Shown in pieces: positions 11,087 to 24,986 of a stretch of 64,000 nt of DNA. The position numbers and the translations under genes are program-made. Below the pieces are notes generated by a model, which made no database searches, was not told the origin of the DNA, and saw only the letters and a program-made list of their open reading frames with translations. This stretch comes from Auanema rhodensis (taxonomy: Eukaryota > Nematoda > Chromadorea > Rhabditida > Rhabditidae). Location: the NCBI GenBank assembly GCA_964057225.1, contig CAXKVF010000078.1:496001-560000 (forward strand), given 5' to 3'. Positions within the stretch are counted from its first letter, which is position 1; each line of letters opens with the position of its first letter.

Positions 11087-12142
11087 GGTTACCATGAACC
11101 AATATCAATAAAAATTTGTTTTTAGACTAATATGGACATGGGGAATCTAATTTTGAAAACCGCATCTCTTTATCTTTCACGTGAAGCGAGTTACATACCA
11201 AGTGCACATCACGTGTACATTTAATTAGCATAAATTAAAGTTCACGTAAAATTCAAAGTCATGGTTACCATGCACCAATATCAATAAAAATTTGTTTTTA
11301 GACTAATATGGACATGGGGAATCTAATTTTGAAAACCGCATCTCTTTATCTTTCACGTGAAGCGAGTTACATACCAAGTGCACATCACGTGTACATTTAA
11401 TTAGCATAAATTAAAGTTCACGTAAATTTCAAAGTCATGGTTACCATGCACCAATATCAATAAAAATTTGTTTTTAGACTAATATGGACATGGGGAATCT
11501 AATTTTGAAAACCGCATCTCGTTATCTTTCACGTGAAGCGAGTTACATACCAAGTGCACATCACGTGTACATTTAATTAGCATAAATTAAAGTTCACGTA
11601 AATTTCAAAGTCATGGTTACCATGCACCAATATCAATAAAAATTTGTTTTTAGACTAACATGGACATGGGGAATCTAATTTTGAAAACCGCATCTCTTTA
11701 TCTTTCACGTGAAGCGAGTTACATACCAAGTGCACATCACGTGTACATTTAATTAGCATAAATTAAAGTTCACGTAAATTTCAAAGTCATGGTTACCATG
11801 CACCAATATCAATAAAAATTTGTTTTTAGACTAATATGGACATGGGGAATCTAATTTTGAAAACCGCATCTCTTTATCTTTCACGTGAAGCGAGTTACAC
11901 ACCAAGTGCACATCACGTGTACATTTAATTAGCATAAATTAAAGTTCACGTAAATTTCAAAGTCATGGTTACCATGAACCAATATCAATAAAAATTTGTT
12001 TTTAGACTAATATGGACATGGGGAATCTAATTTTGAAAACCGCATCTCTTTATCTTTCACGTGAAGCGAGTTACATACCAAGTGCCCATCACGTGTACAT
12101 TTAATTAGCATAAATTAAAGTTCACGTAAATTTCAAAGTCAT
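11087..12142 (+). repeat. 6-monomer copy of the 9.5-kb module
   Basis: Order: A-165a (11087), H (11263), H-83g (11439), H CTAACATGG (11615), H with CACACC (11791), A with GCCC (11967). Compared with 9503-10734 it is one monomer shorter, and the CACACC marker sits in an H monomer rather than A. A simple reading is that the plain H and the A-CACACC monomers were fused by exchange inside a monomer, keeping the 5' class marker of one and the 3' marker of the other. Confidence 0.85.
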
Positions 12143-13198
12143 GGTTACCATGCACCAATATCAATAAAAATTTGTTTTTAGACTAATATGGACATGGGGA
12201 ATCTAATTTTGAAAACCGCATCTCCTTATCTTCCACGTGAAGCGAGTTACATACCAAGTGCACATCACGTGTACATTTAATTAGCATAAATTAAAGTTCA
12301 CGTAAATTTCAAAGTCATGGTTACCATGCACCAATATCAATAAAAATTTGTTTTTAGACTAATATGGACATGGGGAATCTAATTTTGAAAACCGCATCTC
12401 TTCATCTTTCACGTGAAGCGAGTTACATACCAAGTGCACATCACGTGTACATTTAATTAGCATAAATTAAAGTTCACGTAAATTTCAAAGTCATGGTTAC
12501 CATGCACCAATATCAATAAAAATTTGTTTTTAGACTAATATGGACATGGGGAATCTAATTTTGAAAACCGCATCTCTTTATCTTTCACGTGAAGCGAGTT
12601 ACATACCAAGTGCACATCACGTGTACATTTAATTAGCATAAATTAAAGTTCACGTAAATTTCAAAGTCATGGTTACCATGCACCAATGTCAATAAAAATT
12701 TGTTTTTAGACTAATATGGACATGGGGAATCTAATTTTGAAAACCGCATCTCTTCATCTTTCACGTGAAGCGAGTTACATACCAAGTGCACATCACGTGT
12801 ACATTTAATCAGCATAAATTAAAGTTCACGTAAATTTCAAAGTCATGGTTACCATGCACCAATATCAATAAAAATTTGTTTTTAGACTAATATGGACATG
12901 GGGAATCTAATTTTGAAAACCGCATCTCTTCATCTTTCACGTGAAGCGAGTTACATACCAAGTGCACATCACGTGTACATTTAATTTGCATAAATTAAAG
13001 TTCACGTAAATTTCAAAGTCATGGTTACCATGCACCAATATCAATAAAAATTTGTTTTTAGACTAATATGGACATGGGGAATCTAATTTTGAAAACCGCA
13101 TCTCCTTATCTTTCACGTGAAGCGAGTTACATACCAAGTGCACATCACGTGTACATTTAATTAGCATAAATTAAAGTTCACGTAAATTTCAAAGTCAT
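12143..13198 (+). repeat. 6-monomer module with 83c/85c markers, first copy
   Basis: All class H. Order: 83c with TTCCACG (12143), 85c (12319), plain (12495), CAATGTC with 85c (12671), 85c (12847), 83c (13023). The next 1,056 bp repeats this order. Private changes here include TAATCAG (12671 monomer) and TAATTTGC (12847 monomer). Confidence 0.85.
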
Positions 13199-14254
13199 GG
13201 TTACCATGCACCAATATCAATAAAAATTTGTTTTTAGACTAATATGGACATGGGGAATCTAATTTTGAAAACCGCATCTCCTTATCTTTCACGTGAAGCG
13301 AGTTACATACCAAGTGCACATCACGTGTACATTTAATTAGCATAAATTAAAGTTCACGTAAATTTCAAAGTCATGGTTACCATGCACCAATATCAATAAA
13401 AATTTGTTTTTAGACTAATATGGACATGGGGAATCTAATTTTGAAAACCGCATCTCTTCATCTTTCACGTGAAGCGAGTTACATACCAAGTGCACATCAC
13501 GTGTACATTTAATTAGCATAAATTAAAGTTCACGTAAATTTCAAAGTCATGGTTACCATGCACCAATATCAATAAAAATTTGTTTTTAGCCTAATATGGA
13601 CATGGGGAATCTAATTTTGAAAACCGCATCTCTTTATCTTTCACGTGAAGCGAGTTACATACCAAGTGCACATCACGTGTACATTTAATTAGCATAAATT
13701 AAAGTTCACGTAAATTTCAAAGTCATGGTTACCATGCACCAATGTCAATAAAAATTTGTTTTTAGACTAATATGGACATGGGGAATCTAATTTTGAAAAC
13801 CGCATCTCTTCATCTTTCACGTGAAGCGAGTTACATACCAAGTGCACATCACGTGTACATTTAATTAGCATAAATTAAAGTTCACGTAAATTTCAAAGTC
13901 ATGGTTACCATGCACCAATATCAATAAAAATTTGTTTTTAGACTAATATGGACATGGGGAATCTAATTTTGAAAACCGCATCTCTTCATCTTTCACGTGA
14001 AGCGAGTTACATTCCAAGTGCACATCACGTGTACATTTAATTAGCATAAATTAAAGTTCACGTAAAATTCAAAGTCATGGTTACCATGCACCAATATCAA
14101 TAAAAATTTGTTTTTAGACTAATATGGACAAGGGGAATCTAATTTTGAAAACCGCATCTCTTTATCTTTCACGTGAAGCGAGTTACATACCAAGTGCACA
14201 TCACGTGTACATTTAATTAGCATAAATTAAAGTTCACGTAAATTTCAAAGTCAT
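13199..14254 (+). repeat. 6-monomer module, second copy
   Basis: Order: 83c (13199), 85c (13375), TTTTTAGCC variant (13551), CAATGTC with 85c (13727), 85c with TTACATTCC and 165a (13903), then a monomer with 53a, ACAAGGGG (14079). Five of six positions match 12143-13022. The sixth differs, carrying the ACAAGGGG marker that becomes common to the right. Confidence 0.83.
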
Positions 14255-15134
14255 GGTTACCATGCACCAATATCAATAAAAATTTGTTTTTAGACTAATA
14301 TGGACATGGGGAATCTAATTTTGAAAACCGCATCTCTTTATCTTTCACGTGAAGCGAGTTACATACCAAGTGCACATCACGTGTACATTTAATTAGCATA
14401 AATTAAAGTTCACGTAAATTTCAAAGTCATGGTTACCATGCACCAATATCAATAAAAATTTGTTTTTAGACTAATATGGACATGGGGAATCTAATTTTGA
14501 AAACCGCATCTCTTTATCTTTCACGTGAAGCGAGTTACATACCAAGTGCACATCACGTGTACATTTAATTAGCATAAATTAAAGTTCACGTAAATTTCAA
14601 AGTCATGGTTACCATGCACCAATATCAATAAAAATTTGTTTTTAGACTAATATGGACATGGGGAATCTAATTTTGAAAACCGCATCTCTTTATCTTTCAC
14701 GTGAAGCGAGTTACATACCAAGTGCACATCACGTGTACATTTAATTAGCATAAATTAAAGTTCACGTAAATTTCAAAGTCATGGTTACCATGAACCAATA
14801 TCAATAAAAATTTGTTTTTAGACTAATATGGACATGGGGAATCTAATTTTGAAAACCGCATCTCTTTATCTTTCACGTGAAGCGAGTTACATACCAAGTG
14901 CACATCACGTGTACATTTAATTAGCATAAATTAAAGTTCACGTAAATTTCAAAGTCATGGTTACCATGCACCAATATCAATAAAAATTTGTTTTTAGACT
15001 AATATGGACATGGGGAATCTAATTTTGAAAACCGCATCTCTTTATCTTTCACGTGAAGCAAGTTACATACCAAGTGCACATCACGTGTACATTTAATTAG
15101 CATAAATTAAAGTTCACGTAAATTTCAAAGTCAT
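14255..15134 (+). repeat. Five near-consensus monomers
   Basis: H, H, H, A, H monomers starting at 14255, 14431, 14607, 14783 and 14959, with almost no variants. The last carries AGCAAGTT, a loss of a CpG. Nothing else is seen in this stretch. Confidence 0.85.
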
Positions 15135-18100
15135 GGTTACCATGAAGCAATATCAATAAAAATTTGTTTTTAGACTAATATGGACATGGGGAATCTAATT
15201 TTGAAAACCGCATCTCTTTATCTTCCACGTGAAGCGAGTTACATACCAAGTGCACATCACGTGTACATTTAATTAGCATAAATTAAAGTTCACGTAAATT
15301 TCAAAGTCATGGTTACCATGAACCAATATCAATAAAAATTTGTTTTTAGACTAATATGGACATGGGGAATCTAATTTTGAAAACCGCATCTCTTTATCTT
15401 TCACGTGAAGCGAGTTACATACCAAGTGCACATCACGTGTACATTTAATTAGCATAAATTAAAGTTCACGTAAAATTCAAAGTCATGGTTACCAAGCACC
15501 AATATCAATAAAAATTTGTTTTTAGACTAATATGGACATGGGGAATCTAATTTTGAAAACCGCATCTCTTTATCTTTCACGTGAAGCGAGTTACATACCA
15601 AGTGCACATCACGTGTACATTTAATTAGCATAAATTAAAGTTCACGTAAATTTCAAAGTCATGGTTACCATGAACCAATATCAATAAAAATTTGTTTTTA
15701 GACTAATATGGACATGGGAAATCTAATTTTGAAAACCGCATCTCTTTATCTTTCACGTGAAGCGAGTTACATACCAAGTGCACATCACGTGTACATTTAA
15801 TTAGCATAAATTAAAGTTCACGTAAAATTCAAAGTCATGGTTACCATGCACCAATATCAATAAAAATTTGTTTTTAGACTAATATGGACAAGGGGAATCT
15901 AATTTTGAAAACCGCATCTCTTTATCTTTCATGTGAAGCGAGTTACATACCAAGTGCACATCACGTGTACATTTAATTAGCATAAATTAAAGTTCACGTA
16001 AATTTCAAAGTCATGGTTACCATGCACCAATATCAATAAAAATTTGTTTTCAGACTAATATGGACATGGGGAATCTAATTTTGAAAACCGCATCTCTTTA
16101 TCTTTCACGTGAAGCGAGTTACATACCAAGTGCACATCACGTGTACATTTAATTAGCATAAATTAAAGTTCACGTAAATTTCAAAGTCATGGTTACCATG
16201 CACCAATATCAATAAAAATTTGTTTTTAGACTAATATGGACATGGGGAATCTAATTTTGAAAACCGCATCTCTTTATCTTTCACGTGAAGCGAGTTACAT
16301 ACCAAGTGCACATCACGTGTACATTTAATTAGCATAAATTAAAGTTCACGTAAATTTCAAAGTCATGGTTACCATGCACCAATATCAATAAAAATTTGTT
16401 TTTAGACTAATATGGACATGGGGAATCTAATTTTGAAAACCGCATCTCTTTATCTTTCACGTGAAGCGAGTTACATACCAAGTGCACATCACGTGTACAT
16501 TTAATTAGCATAAACTAAAGTTCACGTAAATTTCAAAGTCATGGTTACCATGAACCAATATCAATAAAAATTTGTTTTTAGACTAATATGGACATGGGGA
16601 ATCTAATTTCGAAAACCGCATCTCTTTATCTTTCAAGTGAAGCGAGTTACATACCAAGTGCACATCACGTGTACATTTAATTAGCATAAATTAAAGTTCA
16701 CGTAAATTTCAAAGTCATGGTTACCATGAAGCAATATCAATAAAAATTTGTTTTTAGACTAATATGGACATGGGGAATCTAATTTTGAAAACCGCATCTC
16801 TTTATCTTCCACGTGAAGCGAGTTACATACCAAGTGCACATCACGTGTACATTTAATTAGCATAAATTAAAGTTCACGTAAATTTCAAAGTCATGGTTAC
16901 CATGCACCAATATCAATAAAAATTTGTTTTTAGACTAATATGGACATGGGGAATCTAATTTTGAAAACCGCATCTCTTTATCTTTCACGTGAAGCGAGTT
17001 ACATACCAAGTGCACATCACGTGTACATTTAATTAGCATAAATTAAAGTTCACGTAAATTTCAAAGTCATGGTTACCATGCACCAATATCAATAAAAATT
17101 TGTTTTTAGACTAATATGGACATGGGGAATCTAATTTTGAAAACCGCATCTCTTTATCTTTCACGTGAAGCGAGTTACATACCAAGTGCACATCACGTGT
17201 ACATTTAATTAGCATAAATTAAAGTTCACGTAAATTTCAAAGTCATGGTTACCATGCACCAATATCAATAAAAATTTGTTTTTAGACTAATATGGACATG
17301 GGGAATCTAATTTTGAAAACCGCATCTCTTTATCTTTCACGTGAAGCGAGTTACATACCAAGTGCACATCACGTGTACATTTAATTAGCATAAATTAAAG
17401 TTCACGTAAATTTCAAAGTCATGGTTACCATGAACCAATATCAATAAAAATTTGTTTTTAGACTAATATGGACATGGGAAATCTAATTTTGAAAACCGCA
17501 TCTCTTTATCTTTCACGTGAAGCGAGTTACATACCAAGTGCACATCACGTGTACATTCAATTAGCATAAATTAAAGTTCACGTAAAATTCAAAGTCATGG
17601 TTACCATGCACCAATATCAATAAAAATTTGTTTTTAGACTAATATGGACAAGGGGAATCTAATTTTGAAAACCGCATCTCTTTATCTTTCATGTGAAGCG
17701 AGTTACATACCAAGTGCACATCACGTGTACATTTAATTAGCATAAATTAAAGTTCACGTAAATTTCAAAGTCATGGTTACCATGCACCAATATCAATAAA
17801 AATTTGTTTTCAGACTAATATGGACATGGCGAATCTAATTTTGAAAACCGCATCTCTTTATCTTTCACGTGAAGCGAGTTACATACCAAGTGCACATCAC
17901 GTGTACATTTAATTAGCATAAATTAAAGTTCACGTAAATTTCAAAGTCATGGTTACCATGCACCAATATCAATAAAAATTTGTTTTTAGACTAATATGGA
18001 CATGGGGAATCTAATTTTGAAAACCGCATCTCTTTATCTTTCACGTGAAGCGAGTTACATACCAAGTGCACATCACGTGTACATTTAATTAGCATAAACT

Positions 18101-19534
18101 AAAGTTCACGTAAATTTCAAAGTCATGGTTACCATGAACCAATATCAATAAAAATTTGTTTTTAGACTAATATGGACATGGGGAATCTAATTTTGAAAAC
18201 CGCATCTCTTTATCTTTCACGTGAAGCGAGTTACATACCAAGTGCACATCACGTGTACATTTAATTAGCATAAATTAAAGTTCACGTAAATTTCAAAGTC
18301 ATGGTTACCATGAAGCAATATCAATAAAAATTTGTTTTTAGACTAATATGGACATGGGGAATCTAATTTTGAAAACCGCATCTCTTTATCTTTCACGTGA
18401 AGCGAGTTACATACCAAGTGCACATCACGTGTACATTTAATTAGCATAAATTAAAGTTCACGTAAATTTCAAAGTCATGGTTACCATGCACCAATATCAA
18501 TAAAAATTTGTTTTTAGACTAATATGGACATGGGGAATCTAATTTTGAAAACCGCATCTCTTTATCTTTCACGTGAAGCGAGTTACATACCAAGTGCACA
18601 TCACGTGTACATTTAATTAGCATAAATTAAAGTTCACGTAAATTTCAAAGTCATGGTTACCATGCACCAATATCAATAAAAATTTGTTTTTAGACTAATA
18701 TGGACATGGGGAATCTAATTTTGAAAACCGCATCTCTTTATCTTTTACGTGAAGCGAGTTACATACCAAGTGCACATCACGTGTACATTTAATTAGCATA
18801 AATTAAAGTTCACGTAAATTTCAAAGTCATGGTTACCATGCACCAATATCAATAAAAATTTGTTTTTAGACTAATATGGACATGGGGAATCTAATTTTGA
18901 AAACCGCATCTCTTTATCTTTTACGTGAAGCGAGTTACATACCAAGTGCACATCACGTGTACATTTAATTAGCATAAATTAAAGTTCACGTAAATTTCAA
19001 AGTCATGGTTACCATGAACCAATATCAATAAAAATTTGTTTTTAGACTAATATGGACATGGGGAATCTGATTTTGAAAACCGCATCTCTTTATCTTTCAC
19101 GTGAAGCGAGTTACATACCAAGTGCACATCACGTGTACATTTAATTAGCATAAATTAAAGTTCACGTAAATTTCAAAGTCATGGTTACCATGCACCAATA
19201 TCAATAAAAATTTGTTTTTAGACTAATATGGACATGGGGAATCTAATTTTGAAAACCGCATCTCTTTATCTTTCACGTGAAGCGAGTTACATACCAAGTG
19301 CACATCACGTGTACATTTAATTAGCATAAATTAAAGTTCACGTAAATTTCAAAGTCATGGTTACCATGAACCAATATCAATAAAAATTTGTTTTTAGACT
19401 AATATGGACATGGGGAATCTAATTTTGAAAACCGCATCTCTTTATCTTTCACGTGAAGCGAGTTACATACCAAGTGCACATCACGTGTACATTTAATTAG
19501 CATAAATTAAAGTTCACGTAAATTTCAAAGTCAT
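15135..19534 (+). repeat. Transition zone with precursor modules of the 8-monomer HORs
   Basis: K monomers stand at 15135, 16719 and 18303, each 1,584 bp (nine monomers) apart; the first two share TTCCACG. The ordered set A-57a, H with ACAAGGGG and CATGTG, H with 37c (TTTTCAGAC) occurs at 15663-16190 and again at 17423-17950. It is followed by H-149c (16367, 17951), A (16543, 18127) and K. These same monomer types, in the same order, make up the two 8-monomer HORs to the right. H monomers with 92t (18655, 18831) and an A with CTGATTTT (19007) also prefigure later copies. I read this as the less homogenised source of those HORs. Confidence 0.82.
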
Positions 19535-20941
19535 GGTTACCATGAACCAATATCAATAAAATTTGTTTTTAGACTAATATGGACATGGGGAATCTAATTT
19601 TGAAAACCGCATCTCTTTATCTTTAACGTGAAGCGAGTTACATACCAAGTGCACATCACGTGTACATTTAATTAGCATAAATTAAAGTTCACGTAAAATT
19701 CAAAGTCATGGTTACCATGCACCAATATCAATAAAAATTTGTTTTTAGACTAATATGGACATGGGGAATCTAATTTTGAAAACCGCATCTCTTTATCTTT
19801 TACGTGAAGCGAGTTACATACCAAGTGCACATCACGTGTACATTTAATTAGCATAAATTAAAGTTCACGTAAATTTCAAAGTCATGGTTACCATGCACCA
19901 ATATCAATAAAAATTTGTTTTTAGACTAATATGGACATGGGGAATCTAATTTTGAAAACCGCATCTCTTTATCTTTCACGTGAAGCGAGTTACATACCAA
20001 GTGCACATCACGTGTACATTTAATTAGCATAAATTAAAGTTCACGTAAATTTCAAAGTCATGGTTACCATGAACCAATATCAATAAAAATTTGTTTTTAG
20101 ACTAATATGGACATGGGAAATCTAATTTTGAAAACCGCATCTCTTTATCTTTCACGTGAAGCGAGTTACATACCAAGTGCACATCACGTGTACATTCAAT
20201 TAGCATAAATTAAAGTTCACGTAAAATTCAAAGTCATGGTTACCATGCACCAATATCAATAAAAATTTGTTTTTAGACTAATATGGACAAGGGGAATCTA
20301 ATTTTGAAAACCGCATCTCTTTATCTTGCATGTGAAGCGAGTTACATACCAAGTGCACATCACGTGTACATTTAATTAGCATAAATTAAAGTTCACGTAA
20401 ATTTCAAAGTCATGGTTACCATGCACCAATATCAATAAAAATTTGTTTTCAGACTAATATGGACATGGGAAATCTAATTTTGAAAACCGCATCTCTTTAT
20501 CTTTCACGTGAAGCGAGTTACATACCAAGTGCACATCACGTGTACATTTAATTAGCATAAATTAAAGTTCACGTAAAATTCAAAGTCATGGTTACCATGC
20601 ACCAATATCAATAAAAATTTGTTTTTAGACTAATATGGACATGGGGAATCTAATTTTGAAAACCGCATCTCTTTATCTTTTACGTGAAGCGAGTTACATA
20701 CCAAGTGCACATCACGTGTACATTTAATTAGCATAAATTAAAGTTCACGTAAATTTCAAAGTCATGGTTACCATGCACCAATATCAATAAAAATTTGTTT
20801 TTAGACTAATATGGACATGGGGAATCTAATTTTGAAAACCGCATCTCTTTATCTTTCACGTGAAGCGAGTTACATACCAAGTGCACATCACGTGTACATT
20901 TAATTAGCATAAATTAAAGTTCACGTAAATTTCAAAGTCAT
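19535..20941 (+). repeat. 8-monomer HOR type I, copy 1 (1,407 bp)
   Basis: Eight monomers in order: D, an A with one A missing from the A5 tract, 92a and 165a (19535, 175 bp); H-92t (19710); plain H (19886); G, an A with 57a, 136c, 165a (20062); R, an H with ACAAGGGG and TTGCATGTG (20238); C, an H with 37c, 57a, 165a (20414); H-92t (20590); plain H (20766). The copy that follows is the same in order and, as far as I can tell by eye, in sequence. In four of the eight (D, both 92t, R) the first CACGTG is lost while the second stays intact. Confidence 0.93.
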
Positions 20942-22348
20942 GGTTACCATGAACCAATATCAATAAAATTTGTTTTTAGACTAATATGGACATGGGGAAT
21001 CTAATTTTGAAAACCGCATCTCTTTATCTTTAACGTGAAGCGAGTTACATACCAAGTGCACATCACGTGTACATTTAATTAGCATAAATTAAAGTTCACG
21101 TAAAATTCAAAGTCATGGTTACCATGCACCAATATCAATAAAAATTTGTTTTTAGACTAATATGGACATGGGGAATCTAATTTTGAAAACCGCATCTCTT
21201 TATCTTTTACGTGAAGCGAGTTACATACCAAGTGCACATCACGTGTACATTTAATTAGCATAAATTAAAGTTCACGTAAATTTCAAAGTCATGGTTACCA
21301 TGCACCAATATCAATAAAAATTTGTTTTTAGACTAATATGGACATGGGGAATCTAATTTTGAAAACCGCATCTCTTTATCTTTCACGTGAAGCGAGTTAC
21401 ATACCAAGTGCACATCACGTGTACATTTAATTAGCATAAATTAAAGTTCACGTAAATTTCAAAGTCATGGTTACCATGAACCAATATCAATAAAAATTTG
21501 TTTTTAGACTAATATGGACATGGGAAATCTAATTTTGAAAACCGCATCTCTTTATCTTTCACGTGAAGCGAGTTACATACCAAGTGCACATCACGTGTAC
21601 ATTCAATTAGCATAAATTAAAGTTCACGTAAAATTCAAAGTCATGGTTACCATGCACCAATATCAATAAAAATTTGTTTTTAGACTAATATGGACAAGGG
21701 GAATCTAATTTTGAAAACCGCATCTCTTTATCTTGCATGTGAAGCGAGTTACATACCAAGTGCACATCACGTGTACATTTAATTAGCATAAATTAAAGTT
21801 CACGTAAATTTCAAAGTCATGGTTACCATGCACCAATATCAATAAAAATTTGTTTTCAGACTAATATGGACATGGGAAATCTAATTTTGAAAACCGCATC
21901 TCTTTATCTTTCACGTGAAGCGAGTTACATACCAAGTGCACATCACGTGTACATTTAATTAGCATAAATTAAAGTTCACGTAAAATTCAAAGTCATGGTT
22001 ACCATGCACCAATATCAATAAAAATTTGTTTTTAGACTAATATGGACATGGGGAATCTAATTTTGAAAACCGCATCTCTTTATCTTTTACGTGAAGCGAG
22101 TTACATACCAAGTGCACATCACGTGTACATTTAATTAGCATAAATTAAAGTTCACGTAAATTTCAAAGTCATGGTTACCATGCACCAATATCAATAAAAA
22201 TTTGTTTTTAGACTAATATGGACATGGGGAATCTAATTTTGAAAACCGCATCTCTTTATCTTTCACGTGAAGCGAGTTACATACCAAGTGCACATCACGT
22301 GTACATTTAATTAGCATAAATTAAAGTTCACGTAAATTTCAAAGTCAT
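20942..22348 (+). repeat. 8-monomer HOR type I, copy 2 (1,407 bp)
   Basis: Starts with the 175-bp D monomer at 20942 and repeats all eight types at 21117, 21293, 21469, 21645, 21821, 21997 and 22173. No difference from copy 1 was noticed in reading. Such identity over 1.4 kb, when neighbouring monomers within the unit differ at several sites, means the duplication is recent relative to monomer divergence. Confidence 0.93.
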
Positions 22349-23579
22349 GGTTACCATGAACCAATATCAATAAAAATTTGTTTTTAGACTAATATGGACA
22401 TGGGAAATCTAATTTTGAAAACCGCATCTCTTTATCTTTCACGTGAAGCGAGTTACATACCAAGTGCACATCACGTGTACATTCAATTAGCATAAATTAA
22501 AGTTCACGTAAAATTCAAAGTCATGGTTACCATGCACCAATATCAATAAAAATTTGTTTTTAGACTAATATGGACAAGGGGAATCTAATTTTGAAAACCG
22601 CATCTCTTTATCTTTCACGTGAAGCGAGTTACATACCAAGTGCACATCACGTGTACATTTAATTAGCATAAATTAAAGTTCACGTAAATTTCAAAGTCAT
22701 GGTTACCATGAACCAATATCAATAAAATTTGTTTTTAGACTAATATGGACATGGGGAATCTAATTTTGAAAACCGCATCTCTTTATCTTTAACGTGAAGC
22801 GAGTTACATACCAAGTGCACATCACGTGTACATTCAATTAGCATAAATTAAAGTTCACGTAAAATTCAAAGTCATGGTTACCATGCACCAATATCAATAA
22901 AAATTTGTTTTTAGACTAATATGGACAAGGGGAATCTAATTTTGAAAACCGCATCTCTTTATCTTGCATGTGAAGCGAGTTACATACCAAGTGCACATCA
23001 CGTGTACATTTAATTAGCATAAATTAAAGTTCACGTAAATTTCAAAGTCATGGTTACCATGCACCAATATCAATAAAAATTTGTTTTCAGACTAATATGG
23101 ACATGGGAAATCTAATTTTGAAAACCGCATCTCTTTATCTTTCACGTGAAGCGAGTTACATACCAAGTGCACATCACGTGTACATTTAATTAGCATAAAT
23201 TAAAGTTCACGTAAAATTCAAAGTCATGGTTACCATGCACCAATATCAATAAAAATTTGTTTTTAGACTAATATGGACATGGGGAATCTAATTTTGAAAA
23301 CCGCATCTCTTTATCTTTTACGTGAAGCGAGTTACATACCAAGTGCACATCACGTGTACATTTAATTAGCATAAATTAAAGTTCACGTAAATTTCAAAGT
23401 CATGGTTACCATGCACCAATATCAATAAAAATTTGTTTTTAGACTAATATGGACATGGGGAATCTAATTTTGAAAACCGCATCTCTTTATCTTTCACGTG
23501 AAGCGAGTTACATACCAAGTGCACATCACGTGTACATTTAATTAGCATAAATTAAAGTTCACGTAAATTTCAAAGTCAT
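22349..23579 (+). repeat. Rearranged 7-monomer derivative of HOR type I (1,231 bp)
   Basis: Order: G (22349), R without the CATGTG change (22525), a D/G hybrid (22701, 175 bp), R (22876), C (23052), H-92t (23228), plain H (23404). The hybrid has the D markers on its left (missing A, 92a) and the G marker 136c on its right, with 165a shared by both. It marks a crossover or conversion inside a monomer. The G and R' monomers before it match those that open HOR type II at 24987. Confidence 0.9.
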
Positions 23580-24986
23580 GGTTACCATGAACCAATATCA
23601 ATAAAATTTGTTTTTAGACTAATATGGACATGGGGAATCTAATTTTGAAAACCGCATCTCTTTATCTTTAACGTGAAGCGAGTTACATACCAAGTGCACA
23701 TCACGTGTACATTTAATTAGCATAAATTAAAGTTCACGTAAAATTCAAAGTCATGGTTACCATGCACCAATATCAATAAAAATTTGTTTTTAGACTAATA
23801 TGGACATGGGGAATCTAATTTTGAAAACCGCATCTCTTTATCTTTTACGTGAAGCGAGTTACATACCAAGTGCACATCACGTGTACATTTAATTAGCATA
23901 AATTAAAGTTCACGTAAATTTCAAAGTCATGGTTACCATGCACCAATATCAATAAAAATTTGTTTTTAGACTAATATGGACATGGGGAATCTAATTTTGA
24001 AAACCGCATCTCTTTATCTTTCACGTGAAGCGAGTTACATACCAAGTGCACATCACGTGTACATTTAATTAGCATAAATTAAAGTTCACGTAAATTTCAA
24101 AGTCATGGTTACCATGAACCAATATCAATAAAAATTTGTTTTTAGACTAATATGGACATGGGAAATCTAATTTTGAAAACCGCATCTCTTTATCTTTCAC
24201 GTGAAGCGAGTTACATACCAAGTGCACATCACGTGTACATTCAATTAGCATAAATTAAAGTTCACGTAAAATTCAAAGTCATGGTTACCATGCACCAATA
24301 TCAATAAAAATTTGTTTTTAGACTAATATGGACAAGGGGAATCTAATTTTGAAAACCGCATCTCTTTATCTTGCATGTGAAGCGAGTTACATACCAAGTG
24401 CACATCACGTGTACATTTAATTAGCATAAATTAAAGTTCACGTAAATTTCAAAGTCATGGTTACCATGCACCAATATCAATAAAAATTTGTTTTCAGACT
24501 AATATGGACATGGGAAATCTAATTTTGAAAACCGCATCTCTTTATCTTTCACGTGAAGCGAGTTACATACCAAGTGCACATCACGTGTACATTTAATTAG
24601 CATAAATTAAAGTTCACGTAAAATTCAAAGTCATGGTTACCATGCACCAATATCAATAAAAATTTGTTTTTAGACTAATATGGACATGGGGAATCTAATT
24701 GTGAAAACCGCATCTCTTTATCTTTTACGTGAAGCGAGTTACATACCAAGTGCACATCACGTGTACATTTAATTAGCATAAATTAAAGTTCACGTAAATT
24801 TCAAAGTCATGGTTACCATGCACCAATATCAATAAAAATTTGTTTTTAGACTAATATGGACATGGGGAATCTAATTTTGAAAACCGCATCTCTTTATCTT
24901 TCACGTGAAGCGAGTTACATACCAAGTGCACATCACGTGTACATTTAATTAGCATAAATTAAAGTTCACGTAAATTTCAAAGTCAT
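23580..24986 (+). repeat. 8-monomer HOR type I, copy 3 (1,407 bp)
   Basis: Same eight types in order from D (23580) to plain H (24811). The only difference I noticed from copies 1 and 2 is a T-to-G change at 24701 (AATTGTGAAAA) in the H-92t monomer at 24635. Confidence 0.93.

Noticed and set aside
22524-22525. Assembly collapse or artificial duplication explaining the HOR copies
   Set aside because: Copies differ by private variants and by a recombinant monomer, which argues for real sequence. It cannot be excluded without reads, so it is recorded here rather than claimed.
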